Of a DNA stretch of 64,000 bases, positions 42,166 through 50,682 are shown piece after piece. Where the stretch lies: the IMG/VR virus record IMGVR_UViG_3300024354_000016, positions 1 to 64,000 of that record, one strand, 5' to 3'. Both the position numbers and the translations under genes were made by a program. Below the pieces are notes generated by a model that saw only the letters and a program-made list of their open reading frames with translations, had not been told where the DNA came from and searched no databases. The stretch comes from a virus. Position 1 is the stretch's first letter. Each line of letters starts with the position of its first letter.

Positions 42166-42783
42166 ATGAAGAAGACTCAAATACTCAAGAACGTGTGGCT
42201 CGTGTCTTTCGATACCCAGGAAGATCTGGCCCTTTCGTTTTTGCGCTTTCAAGAGTGCTACGAATCGCCGAGATTTCGTGGCCAAGCATTCTCATTAGAT
42301 GAGTTTAAAGCATGGTACGCTGCCGAGAACGGATCGTTCTCGTACGTCGATGACTGGTCTGGCTTCAATATCCCGTCGTCGATGTTTGATCCGTTTAAAC
42401 GCGGTAACTTTGATCCGCTGTCTGATAGGGAGAAAGCACTGATCGCTGCGTTCGTGGACGAGCCCCAGCCGTTCTACGTAATCGGCGCCAACGAGGGTTC
42501 AGACGCTCTAGAGCACGAGATCTGCCACGCGCTGTTCTACGTGGATCCTGAGTACCGCGCCGCCGCGCAGAAGATAATCAGTGACAACCTAGACAAGCTC
42601 GCGCACCTCTTCCTCGAGGTGGCCGATATGGGTTATCACCAATCTGTACACGTTGACGAAGTACACGCGTATGTGTCGGCCAATCCGGATTGGTTGACCG
42701 ACAACGATCTTAAGTGCGATGTTAAAATTACTAAACAATTACAAGATCTTAAGCTTAAAGCGGTACTTAGAAATAAGATCTGA
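42166..42783 (+). CDS. HExxH metalloprotease-like protein
   Basis: 205 residues. EHEICHALFY holds the zincin motif HEICH (117-121). A Glu in VHVDEVHAY (about 165) could be the third ligand. The N-terminal half is alpha/beta (VWLVSFDTQEDLALSFLRF). Its role is unknown: a second virion-processing protease or a phage-borne envelope/peptidoglycan enzyme would fit the motif. GTG 42160 overlapping the previous stop is another possible start. Confidence 0.6.
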   Translation: MKKTQILKNVWLVSFDTQEDLALSFLRFQECYESPRFRGQAFSLDEFKAWYAAENGSFSYVDDWSGFNIPSSMFDPFKRGNFDPLSDREKALIAAFVDEPQPFYVIGANEGSDALEHEICHALFYVDPEYRAAAQKIISDNLDKLAHLFLEVADMGYHQSVHVDEVHAYVSANPDWLTDNDLKCDVKITKQLQDLKLKAVLRNKI

Positions 42784-42811
42784 TTTCCGAAGTTGTCAAC
42801 CTCGGAAGCTG

Positions 42812-42818
42812 GTATAAT
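42812..42818 (+). promoter_or_regulatory. promoter -10-like element GTATAAT
   Basis: GCTGGTATAAT lies 27 nt before ATG 42846. TTGTCA stands 15 nt upstream of TATAAT, a short spacing for a -35. Confidence 0.5.
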
Positions 42819-42845
42819 TACTTCAGCTTAACGAGGAGAGACTGC

Positions 42846-43151
42846 ATGTCAAGAGCCATCAATTTACCCACAGGTGCCAGCCGAGTTGCGGATGTCGGTC
42901 TAGTGTGGCGTGAGATAAGTTCTGGTTTTTCAGGAACCTGGGAAGTGCCAAAGTACTGCGCAATTCGAGTCCGAGCTACAGCCGCTGGAAACGTAGTTCT
43001 AGATGGTGTACTTGCGGCAGGGCTTACTGCGGGTGAGATTTTTTATCTCAATGCTGGTCGCGGAACAAACTCTGACAAAAAAGACACAGTAACGCTCGTT
43101 GTTTCAGGTGCGGCGTACGTGCAGATCGGTCTAGAAGTAGACAGGGACTAA
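42846..43151 (+). CDS. small beta-rich virion-like protein, 101 aa
   Basis: 101 residues, beta-rich (CAIRVRATAAGNVVLDGVLA ... DTVTLVVSGAAYVQIGLEV). It has a very good SD (GAGGAGAG) and a promoter-like box. Size and composition fit a head decoration or stabilising protein. The family is not recognised. Confidence 0.55.
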   Translation: MSRAINLPTGASRVADVGLVWREISSGFSGTWEVPKYCAIRVRATAAGNVVLDGVLAAGLTAGEIFYLNAGRGTNSDKKDTVTLVVSGAAYVQIGLEVDRD

Positions 43152-43152
43152 C

Positions 43153-44355
43153 ATGAGCTTATCTTCTCTAAAAGAGCTTCTTCTCCGCAAGACTGAAGAT
43201 GAGTCGTTAAGAACTATTATTCAAGTTATCGCAGACGAGGTGTTGACTAATCAGGTCATAGAATCTTTGCGCAAGATGGCGGAAAATAAAGCTTCAGGTG
43301 GCGCTGCCAATGCCGCAATCAAGCATTTTGCCAACGAGATCAAAAACGACACCAAAGATCCTGCCACATCCAGTCGTCTTCCAGACATGATTCGCGAAGC
43401 TTTAAGCCACCATGCATCGCGCTATAAAGCCGCTTTGGCAACCGGTAATAAAAAGCTAGCCAATGAGCATGCCGGTAATTTTTTTAAGATACTTAGATTC
43501 GGTGTTCAAGCAGAACCACACACCGGCGGTGCGCTGCAGATTGATCGAGTTGACATAAAACCGTGGGAAAGAGGACATCCAAGAAATTTAGAAACGTTCG
43601 CCCAGCGAATAGCTAGAGACCCTGCATATGCGGAAAAAGTTAACACTTGGCATCTGCCCGGCGGCAAGGGAAAGGGAAAGATGCACCAAGGTCTTTTAAC
43701 GCCAAACGCATACATAAACGACACTAAGGGTGCTTTTAGATTTGAACCTGCAGGTAACGATTGGTCGTTCCTACAGAACGATCCCCATGAATCAGAAATG
43801 GCAGAAGTAAGCACCCACGGTCACGTTGGCGCATATCCAATGGAGCATGTCGCAATCAATGGCAAGCATATATCTATTGACCCAGTTGAAAACTTATTTG
43901 ACGGAAACAAATCTCACGCATTCGACAACCATCCAATCATGAAGCTAAGCGACCTTAAGCAAAGCGAAATACCAGACGGTAGCGATCGGGCAATGCAGTA
44001 CATGATTGATCACGAGGATTTCTACGATACACCTCATTTTGCTGCTCACACTGCTCATCAAAACTCACTGCGAGAATCAGGGGCGCACGAATCGCGTGGT
44101 CAGCAAGTTGGAGAACCAGTCCACCCTACATCTAAAAAAGTTGATCCATGGTACGAATCCAAAGGGTCTAAAAAATCTTCTGGCAAGAGCGCCGATCCTA
44201 TGCGCTCTGCTCAGCAGATATTAAAATACGGCACGTCTGCTTCAGCGCCTACCGCTCCGTCAGCGACACCTGCTGCGCCGGCTAAAAAAGAAGAATATAC
44301 CCGCTCCCCTGATGTGCAAGCTCTTTGGGATTTATTGCCAGGAAAAAAATCGTAG
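43153..44355 (+). CDS. hypothetical virion-associated protein
   Basis: 400 residues. A helical N terminus (LSSLKELLLRKTEDESLRTI) is followed by a His/Gly-rich middle (WHLPGGKGKGKMHQGLLTP, HGHVGAYPMEHVAINGKHIS) and a C-terminal Ala/Pro linker (SAPTAPSATPAAPAKKEEYT) to a short helix. The start is 1 nt after the previous stop. In composition it belongs with the 27643, 36042 and 44365 proteins. It may be an internal or ejected protein. No enzyme motif is certain. Confidence 0.55.
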   Translation: MSLSSLKELLLRKTEDESLRTIIQVIADEVLTNQVIESLRKMAENKASGGAANAAIKHFANEIKNDTKDPATSSRLPDMIREALSHHASRYKAALATGNKKLANEHAGNFFKILRFGVQAEPHTGGALQIDRVDIKPWERGHPRNLETFAQRIARDPAYAEKVNTWHLPGGKGKGKMHQGLLTPNAYINDTKGAFRFEPAGNDWSFLQNDPHESEMAEVSTHGHVGAYPMEHVAINGKHISIDPVENLFDGNKSHAFDNHPIMKLSDLKQSEIPDGSDRAMQYMIDHEDFYDTPHFAAHTAHQNSLRESGAHESRGQQVGEPVHPTSKKVDPWYESKGSKKSSGKSADPMRSAQQILKYGTSASAPTAPSATPAAPAKKEEYTRSPDVQALWDLLPGKKS

Positions 44356-44364
44356 GATTTACTT

Positions 44365-45873
44365 ATGCCAAAAGGCGTCATAGAAACACCATCACAAGAG
44401 AAGAAGTGGGAAAAGGCCAAAGAGATTGCCGCAGAGCAAGGCAAATCTAAGCGTTGGCCTTTAATAATGCACATCTTCAAGCAGATGGGCGGGATGTCTA
44501 AAGCTGATCAAGATCATCAAAATATTTTAGTAGAGCGTGCATTAGCTGCCCAGGGGAAAAAGACCACCATTCCGCAAGAAGCTCACGAAGCTCTACATGC
44601 CTGGTGGCAATCTAACAAAGATCGACTGCTGTCACCAGAGCAGAAACAAAAGATCAAAGACATACAATCAGTTAAAACCAAACGCGCTGGCATGCACTTA
44701 GTTAAAGCTGAATACTTGCAAAGTCTTCAAATTGCATTGAGCGCTTTAAAGTCAGAATTAATAGAAGATCTGTCTAAAGCAGATGACGTAAAGAAAAGTT
44801 ATCGTAGGGATTGGGCCCAGCACCCGGATCACACCCCGCAAGAGCTTGAGCAGATGCAAAAGCTTATCCAAGCGGGATACCATCCCCGCGAAGCAGCACA
44901 CATGGTCTCGATTAAAAAGGTTGGATCTAATAAGCGCGGACGAGGCGAGGCAGAGACATACGAGCACGCCTTAAGGTCGCAAATAAACCCAACAGAATTA
45001 TCGCCAAAAATCTTAGAAAGATTGCGTCCAATGGCAGCTCAACTGCTTGAAGCGCAAAAGGCTAGAGAAGCAGAATCGCTCGTTCCCGAGGAAAATCCTG
45101 AACTGTATGCGCAACACAAACGACAGCAGGCACATAGTCAAGTTTATTCAGATTATAACAAGGCATATGAAAACTTTTTAGGCTCTGATGAGCTCAAGAA
45201 TGCGAGCCCCGAAGATAAGCTTAAACGAATTTCAGAATGGAAGAAAAACTGGCACCGACAGAACGCAGATCGAAACAAAGAAATTCTAGGATCCGCTAAA
45301 GCTGGTCAGGTGTTTCAAGAAAGTCGCGAAGCAAGAAAGCAGCGTCTAAAAGAAGAGAAGCAAAGACTAGCTTTAGGTTTTGTCCGCGAAACTCCTCAGG
45401 CACAATCTGAAGGCTTAGGGCAATCAGAAGGTATCGAAGAACCAGTCGAAGGAATACAGCAAAGCGAATCTCAGATCAAAGAATCCGAGAAACAGGGAAT
45501 AAAAGAAGATGAACCTTCTTTTGCCGGTTCTGCAGCGGTTGCTGCTCAACATATGGGATATAAGTCTAAAGAAGACGACGACGAAAAGGGTTCTGGCGTT
45601 TCTGAAGAGTGGGATCCATATTCACTATTTCAACAGAGACATGGCAAATACATTGAATCAGTACTTAAACCTGAGGTTCAGGCTTCTCAGGCAAAATTAA
45701 AACCTCAAACTCAAGCTTCTGCGCCGCAGACACCGGCTGAAACCGGTGCAGCGCCCGCACCTGCGCCAGAAAAACCAAAAGTTGTAATTCGTCGCGCGGC
45801 AAAACCAGATCAGCACGAACGCATGCAGCGCATTGATGCGGCTAAGATGTCGCTCCAAACAAAGAAAGACTAA
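44365..45873 (+). CDS. hypothetical virion-associated protein with N-terminal helical module
   Basis: 502 residues. The N-terminal EKKWEKAKEIAAEQGKSKRW resembles a small module seen in many phage structural proteins (W-x-x-A-K...I). A central helical region includes HPDHTPQELEQMQKLIQAGY. A long Gln/Glu/Lys low-complexity part and an Ala/Pro-rich end follow. Probably a minor head or internal protein. The function is unknown. Confidence 0.55.
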   Translation: MPKGVIETPSQEKKWEKAKEIAAEQGKSKRWPLIMHIFKQMGGMSKADQDHQNILVERALAAQGKKTTIPQEAHEALHAWWQSNKDRLLSPEQKQKIKDIQSVKTKRAGMHLVKAEYLQSLQIALSALKSELIEDLSKADDVKKSYRRDWAQHPDHTPQELEQMQKLIQAGYHPREAAHMVSIKKVGSNKRGRGEAETYEHALRSQINPTELSPKILERLRPMAAQLLEAQKAREAESLVPEENPELYAQHKRQQAHSQVYSDYNKAYENFLGSDELKNASPEDKLKRISEWKKNWHRQNADRNKEILGSAKAGQVFQESREARKQRLKEEKQRLALGFVRETPQAQSEGLGQSEGIEEPVEGIQQSESQIKESEKQGIKEDEPSFAGSAAVAAQHMGYKSKEDDDEKGSGVSEEWDPYSLFQQRHGKYIESVLKPEVQASQAKLKPQTQASAPQTPAETGAAPAPAPEKPKVVIRRAAKPDQHERMQRIDAAKMSLQTKKD

Positions 45874-45876
45874 GTG

Positions 45877-46707
45877 ATGGGAATATCTAACTCACCATTA
45901 AATCCGCCCTTCCCGTTCATGAACAGTGAGCAGGAACAGCCGTCGGTAACAAGATATCTCCCCCTGCCGACTGCGCAAACCTTAAAAGAGACAAGTTTGT
46001 TTGGGATCCCTTTGAAGTCTGCGCTTACTGGTCAGACCATCTCCGACACCACGCTTAATGACTATATCACTAAGGCTATTTCTAGATTAGAGCACGAGCT
46101 CAACATTTTTATTACGCCCGTGGCATTTGAAGAGCGTCACGACTATGATCGCGAGATCTGGACTCAGCAGTACGCTTGGATTAAACTTAACAACTCACCC
46201 ATACTGAATTGTCAATCCGTGCAGTTAAGTTTTGGTAATGGAACTCCGCTACCGCCGCTGGTCGAGTTTCCGCTAGAATTTGTGTATGTCAACGGTCAAG
46301 AGGGTGCGATACGTCTAGTGCCGGTCCTGGGGACAGCTACATCTGGTTTTGTATTGTCATCGTTCGCCGGCGCGCAATTCATGGCGCTTATGGCTATGGG
46401 CGTATTTAATTTTCCGGGTGCAGTTTTAGTTAAATACCGCGCCGGCTTTGAGCCAGACAAAGTCCCCGCCATGGTTTCTGGCTTGATAGAGAAGATGGCC
46501 GCGCTAATGGCGCTCAGTGCTTTAGGTCACCTAATTTTTCCATACAGCTCAATCGGCATCGGACTCGACGGAACTTCGCAAAGTGTAGGTACACCTGGTA
46601 TCCAGTTCCTTACTGGTCGTATCGCTGACCTAAAAGAGCAGGTACAACAAGAACTAGATGCTGCTCGCAATTACTATCAAAAGAAGCTGTTGATCGACTT
46701 TTTCTAA
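45877..46707 (+). CDS. neck / head-tail connector candidate
   Basis: 276 residues. It contains LPLPTAQTLKETSLFGIPLK, then LNDYITKAISRLEHELNIFI, beta segments around a short YVNGQEG, and a C-terminal helical tail with LKEQVQQELDAARNYYQKKL. The early helical motif with ITKAISRLEHEL resembles head-completion adaptor proteins. It follows the head genes and precedes tail-fibre genes. GTG 45874 is an alternative start. The assignment is tentative. Confidence 0.55.
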   Translation: MGISNSPLNPPFPFMNSEQEQPSVTRYLPLPTAQTLKETSLFGIPLKSALTGQTISDTTLNDYITKAISRLEHELNIFITPVAFEERHDYDREIWTQQYAWIKLNNSPILNCQSVQLSFGNGTPLPPLVEFPLEFVYVNGQEGAIRLVPVLGTATSGFVLSSFAGAQFMALMAMGVFNFPGAVLVKYRAGFEPDKVPAMVSGLIEKMAALMALSALGHLIFPYSSIGIGLDGTSQSVGTPGIQFLTGRIADLKEQVQQELDAARNYYQKKLLIDFF

Positions 46708-46729
46708 TAGAAATACTTAAGGTAAACCA

Positions 46730-47602
46730 ATGCCAAAAGCGCTACATAAAAACAAATGGCGAGACATCAAGGGCATCGAGAAGTGCGAAGATGGCTTTAC
46801 TTACCAGCTCGACGGCGTAGACGGTAAGGTTTACCACCGCGAGATCGACGACCTCGACTTCTCCAAAGAAGATACTCATGAGATCACCAACCCTGATGGC
46901 TCGATCACCCGCGGCCCAGGCAAAGAACCGTTACGCAAACCGCTCAAAAAATCGCTCATCGAAAGGTGGGAACTACTTAAGGCGCAGATCAGCCACGAGA
47001 TGGCCTTCATGCCGATGCGAGAACAAAATGAAGACGATCAAGGAGCGTCAGCTGGAGGTCAGGTTCCTGATGACGCTGATACAGCTCAAACTGCTGGCAG
47101 TCAAGAGGTAGATCAAAGCGCACAGCAACCCATAGAGGACCCAGATGCCGAGGACCAATCAGACGCAGTGGATATTTCATCTCTCCAGGGAGATCAGGGT
47201 CCTGATGCTGACGCTCAAGAGGCTGCGCCTGAGCAAGGCGCGCCCAGCCAAGATACAGACGAGTACGACGAGGAGAAGTTAATCGACCTTCTTCGTCAAG
47301 AGGGGTACTCTGACTCTGAAATAGCTTATATCGTTCACGGTCACACGCCTGGCGGTGGCGACCACGAAGCTCGAGCTATGGATCTCGAGCAACAGCGCCA
47401 ACAGGAAAAGCACGACCATCACATGGATCGCATAAAAGATCAGACTGATATTCAAACCGATCACGCTAAGCGTATGGCCGATCTAGAATATGAGCACGCC
47501 AAGAAGGAGAAGGATCTCCGGATCAAGCATCTCGAGGAAGAGCTTAAGACCAAACTAGAACATCTAAAGAATAAGGGCAAAATCGATGGAAAAGCTAATT
47601 AA
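46730..47602 (+). CDS. hypothetical protein with acidic linker and C-terminal coiled coil
   Basis: 290 residues. An N-terminal domain (KWRDIKGIEKCEDGFTYQLD) is followed by an acidic Asp/Gln/Ala linker, a UBA-like helical stretch (EEKLIDLLRQEGYSDSEIAY), and a long charged coiled coil with many Asp/His/Lys. It overlaps the next gene by 17 nt. An internal or core protein is possible. No family is recognised. Confidence 0.55.
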   Translation: MPKALHKNKWRDIKGIEKCEDGFTYQLDGVDGKVYHREIDDLDFSKEDTHEITNPDGSITRGPGKEPLRKPLKKSLIERWELLKAQISHEMAFMPMREQNEDDQGASAGGQVPDDADTAQTAGSQEVDQSAQQPIEDPDAEDQSDAVDISSLQGDQGPDADAQEAAPEQGAPSQDTDEYDEEKLIDLLRQEGYSDSEIAYIVHGHTPGGGDHEARAMDLEQQRQQEKHDHHMDRIKDQTDIQTDHAKRMADLEYEHAKKEKDLRIKHLEEELKTKLEHLKNKGKIDGKAN

Positions 47603-47906
47603 ATCCCAAAATGGTCAATGGTCGCTAGTTAAAAACGAAATGTCTAAAGAAGATGTTTCCATCGTCCCATCGCCATCCAACCCAATTAAAGGTGGAGAAG
47701 GCGTTAACGAGATGGCCAAAGAAGAAGGGTCAGAAATGATGTTCTCTGATCTTGAACAGATTGTCCACCACGTCCAAGAAATCAGGGAGCATATGAAAGC
47801 CTCCGAAGACTCCCCTGACTGGCTAAAGGCGCAGGTCACCGAGGCGGCGCAGAATCTTTCCGGCGTTGCGCATTATATTCAGGGCAAAAAAGCGAAAGGT
47901 AAATAA
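47586..47906 (+). CDS. small protein with N-terminal NGQW motif
   Basis: 106 residues. It begins MEKLIKSQNGQWSLVKNEM. The next part includes GVNEMAKEEG, whose DNA (47697-47725) is nearly identical to a stretch of the scaffold gene. The rest is helical (HVQEIREHMKASEDSPDWLK). Start ATG 47586 lies inside the previous gene, with AAGGG upstream. It combines two recurrent motifs, suggesting a peptide tag used by several virion proteins. Confidence 0.6.
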   Translation: MEKLIKSQNGQWSLVKNEMSKEDVSIVPSPSNPIKGGEGVNEMAKEEGSEMMFSDLEQIVHHVQEIREHMKASEDSPDWLKAQVTEAAQNLSGVAHYIQGKKAKGK

Positions 47907-47907
47907 G

Positions 47908-48900
47908 ATGAATTCGTTGCGCAAAGGTGCAGTTAAATCTAGCGTGGTTGAATGCTCTGGGCCGGGCTGTAAGAAGAAAATATCTAAACTTACCGCTACA
48001 CCTATTCGCAACGTTGTTTTTGACAGAAACACTAACAAACAAAAAGAATTAAGTCCAAGACAGTGGTTGTGCGATGATTGCTTAAAATCGCAGAGCCAAG
48101 AGTCTCTTAAAAAAGATGAGAACTCAAAGAAACGCCTTAATCCAGATACTACACCTACCGGTCCACGCCCTATGGCTGGATCTCTTAAAGATGTGGCAGC
48201 TGAGCTCAGTCGCTTTGCGGGGCCTAAGGTTAAAGTTAAACCTGAAAAATTAACCGAGTTAGAAAGATTAGCAATACAAGAAACTAAAAAACATTTTGGC
48301 AAGGAAGATCTTTCTGACCACCCGGATCATATTAAAAATATTATGGCTCGTCACAAGGCCGTCATCCCGGCTAATCACCAAGATCGCACAACTATGGCCG
48401 GATACATAAATCAGCTTCATTTTTCAAAAAACCCGTCGCAGCGCGCCGAGGCCAAAAGATTGTATGATGTCCACATATCAGGCGGTGGCGCGTATGTTAA
48501 AGAACCTGATTTAACAAAATCAAACGCAAACATCGACGCACAACTGTACTCTGACGGATCTATCGACGTTATCTTTGGTGAAGATGTTTCTGACATACTT
48601 GAAAAAACCGTTGTTGCTTATTTGCAGTCTCAAGGATATGACGAAGTTCTAGAAAAAGGTCTTAAGGCTAAGCATAAATCAAAAAAGGGCGGGATGACTG
48701 CTGCTGGTGTGAAGGCTTATCGTCGCAAAAATCCGGGCTCTAAGTTGCAAACAGCTGTAACTGAAGATAAGCCAACGGGCAAGCGGGCAAAGCGTCGCCG
48801 TTCGTTTTGTGCTAGGATGTCTGGTGTAAAAGGACCTATGAAAGATAAGAACGGAAAACCCACTAGAAAAGCGCTCGCGTTAAGGAGATGGAAATGCTGA
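47908..48900 (+). CDS. virion-associated protein with DUF6321-like C terminus
   Basis: 330 residues from ATG 47908 (AAAGGT upstream, 1 nt after the previous stop). A Cys cluster at the N terminus (CSGPGCKKKI ... CDDC) suggests zinc. The C terminus shows GGMTAAGVKAYRRKNPGSKL and KRRRSFCARMSGVKGPMKD, then RKALALRRWKC. This is a widespread phage module that I recognise as DUF6321-like. The basic, Cys-containing tail may bind DNA. The middle part carries DHPDHIKNIMARHK. The function is unknown, probably structural. Confidence 0.65.
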   Translation: MNSLRKGAVKSSVVECSGPGCKKKISKLTATPIRNVVFDRNTNKQKELSPRQWLCDDCLKSQSQESLKKDENSKKRLNPDTTPTGPRPMAGSLKDVAAELSRFAGPKVKVKPEKLTELERLAIQETKKHFGKEDLSDHPDHIKNIMARHKAVIPANHQDRTTMAGYINQLHFSKNPSQRAEAKRLYDVHISGGGAYVKEPDLTKSNANIDAQLYSDGSIDVIFGEDVSDILEKTVVAYLQSQGYDEVLEKGLKAKHKSKKGGMTAAGVKAYRRKNPGSKLQTAVTEDKPTGKRAKRRRSFCARMSGVKGPMKDKNGKPTRKALALRRWKC

Positions 48901-49928
48901 AAGAAGAACTTAAAAATCTCTACAAGGCAAAACCAGAACTCATCGAAGAGCATAAGCGCTTAGTTGACGTTCTTAGAAGTGGTTCGAAGAAAGAGCAGAT
49001 CAAAGAAGCTGAGCGCCAGCTAAAAGAACTTAAAGAGATGGTCGGCAAGGCCGATCGCTGTTGGGAAGGATACGAGCCGACGCCTGGAAAGAAACCTTAT
49101 GAAAAGGGATCTTGTCAACCCGTTAAAAAAGAAGAATCATCGGGTAGAGGCTGGCAGATAAAGATTAAAAACAAACCGGGCTATCATGACGTAAAAGACG
49201 TAGTAGATATGGGGCCTCAGCAGCACAACTCGTATGTCTTGCATGACGGCACGCAAGTCCACCACGATCAGGTGGAAGATTTGACTATATCGCCAAAGCG
49301 CGGACCGGTGAATATTAGAAAAGAAGATATTGAGAAGTCTAATTATGGTCCAAAAGGCATGGATCTATACAATCCAACTGATAACATAAAGCGCAAAAGT
49401 ACCCGTACCGGCGAGGTTCGAGAAGACGTCGGTCAAAATAAAGCCGTGCGCCAATACACGTCTTCAAAGTATGGCACGGCGGCACAACAAGCTACATCTC
49501 AGGCCAAAAGTGATAAAAAGAAATCTGCCAAAAATCCTGTAAGATCAATGGCTGAGATGTCAGAGGCCGAACTTAATGCCATAAAGGCCAGATATGCAGC
49601 AAAGACCGATCTTGACGATAAGATCGTAGCCATTAAAGCTAAGTATTCACAACCTAAGGAAAAATCGTTTGACCAGCAAGTTAAAGACATAAAGCAAAAG
49701 TACGCTCAAAAACCTGAACCGTCTGAAGATCAACGGATTGGCGCCATGAAGATGAAATACACTAGTATGTTTAAATCGGATGGCATTCAAAATCTTCTTA
49801 AAGAAGTATCAGTTAGGCAGCCTACTGACGCAGAGTTTGAGGTATTATTGGATTATAATAGTAAGATTCAGCAGAATCTTGCTGATAATTCTATGGTTAA
49901 CGAAAAAGAACAAGATTTAGGGTATTGA
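48894..49928 (+). CDS. hypothetical helical protein with CWEGYEPTPGKK motif
   Basis: 344 residues. ATG 48894 fits the AAGGAG at SD distance better than the ATG at 48888. The N-terminal coiled coil (LYKAKPELIEEHKRLVDVLR) is followed by RCWEGYEPTPGKKPYEKGSC, a short Cys-bounded motif common in phage proteins. Long Lys/Gln-rich helical repeats follow (LNAIKARYAAK, IVAIKAKYSQPK, VKDIKQKYAQK, IGAMKMKYTS), four copies of an xxIKxKY unit. It is probably an internal or structural protein. Confidence 0.6.
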   Translation: MLKEELKNLYKAKPELIEEHKRLVDVLRSGSKKEQIKEAERQLKELKEMVGKADRCWEGYEPTPGKKPYEKGSCQPVKKEESSGRGWQIKIKNKPGYHDVKDVVDMGPQQHNSYVLHDGTQVHHDQVEDLTISPKRGPVNIRKEDIEKSNYGPKGMDLYNPTDNIKRKSTRTGEVREDVGQNKAVRQYTSSKYGTAAQQATSQAKSDKKKSAKNPVRSMAEMSEAELNAIKARYAAKTDLDDKIVAIKAKYSQPKEKSFDQQVKDIKQKYAQKPEPSEDQRIGAMKMKYTSMFKSDGIQNLLKEVSVRQPTDAEFEVLLDYNSKIQQNLADNSMVNEKEQDLGY

Positions 49929-49932
49929 TAGG

Positions 49933-50682
49933 ATGCTCGAGAAGTTTTACAAAGAAATCCCGTCGCAGCTGTTTACCGCAAATGGTACATCTAACGGCGT
50001 GGTTACTATTGCATCAACTGTCTCGTTTAAACTAGGTCAGCTCGTAGTTATCCTAAATCCCAGCCAGCCGTCGGTTGCCGGCGAGATTAAGGCTATATTT
50101 TCTGAGACTCAGATGGCGATAGGTCCGCAGGGGTCTAACCCAAATATGCGAATCGATTTATCTACTTATGACATTTCATCTACCATCAGTGCACCTGAGC
50201 AACAGCGCCCAACCATAGCCACTCAGGACATTGAGCGCTTCACCTACGAAGAAGCGCCAATCGTGGCGCGCAGAAGTATAGCTGTAGACGACACTGGCAA
50301 TGTGTTGAAGTTTGTCAGAAATGCTCCAGGGGAGGCAAAAAGTTTAGCTGTTGCAGTCGATAAACTTTCGTTTACGTCGTTCAGTGAGGCTAGAGTATCT
50401 GATTCGCTTCAAGGTTCTGCGCAGGGTGCGGCTGTAATAGTTGGTCCGACGCCCGTAGAAGCTAAGGGTGGCACTACTACTCTGGCAAACCGCAAAGGCG
50501 TGTTTATTATGCCTATCGACAAAAATTTGTACATGGGGTTCGCTGACACCGTAAACGCGACCAATGGGATACCCATTTTTATCAACCAGATGGTGTACAT
50601 CCCGGCCACTGCTTCAATGAAGATTTGGTTGATGCATAGTAACGCTGGAACCGCAGAAGCTAGAGTCTGGGAGGTTGGATAA
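49933..50682 (+). CDS. hypothetical structural protein
   Basis: 249 residues, beta-rich and neutral. It starts MLEKFYKEIPSQLFTANGTS and includes VAVDKLSFTSFSEARVSD. The stop TAA overlaps the next ATG. Its place before the fibre genes suggests a neck, baseplate or fibre-attachment part. No family is recognised. Confidence 0.55.
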   Translation: MLEKFYKEIPSQLFTANGTSNGVVTIASTVSFKLGQLVVILNPSQPSVAGEIKAIFSETQMAIGPQGSNPNMRIDLSTYDISSTISAPEQQRPTIATQDIERFTYEEAPIVARRSIAVDDTGNVLKFVRNAPGEAKSLAVAVDKLSFTSFSEARVSDSLQGSAQGAAVIVGPTPVEAKGGTTTLANRKGVFIMPIDKNLYMGFADTVNATNGIPIFINQMVYIPATASMKIWLMHSNAGTAEARVWEVG

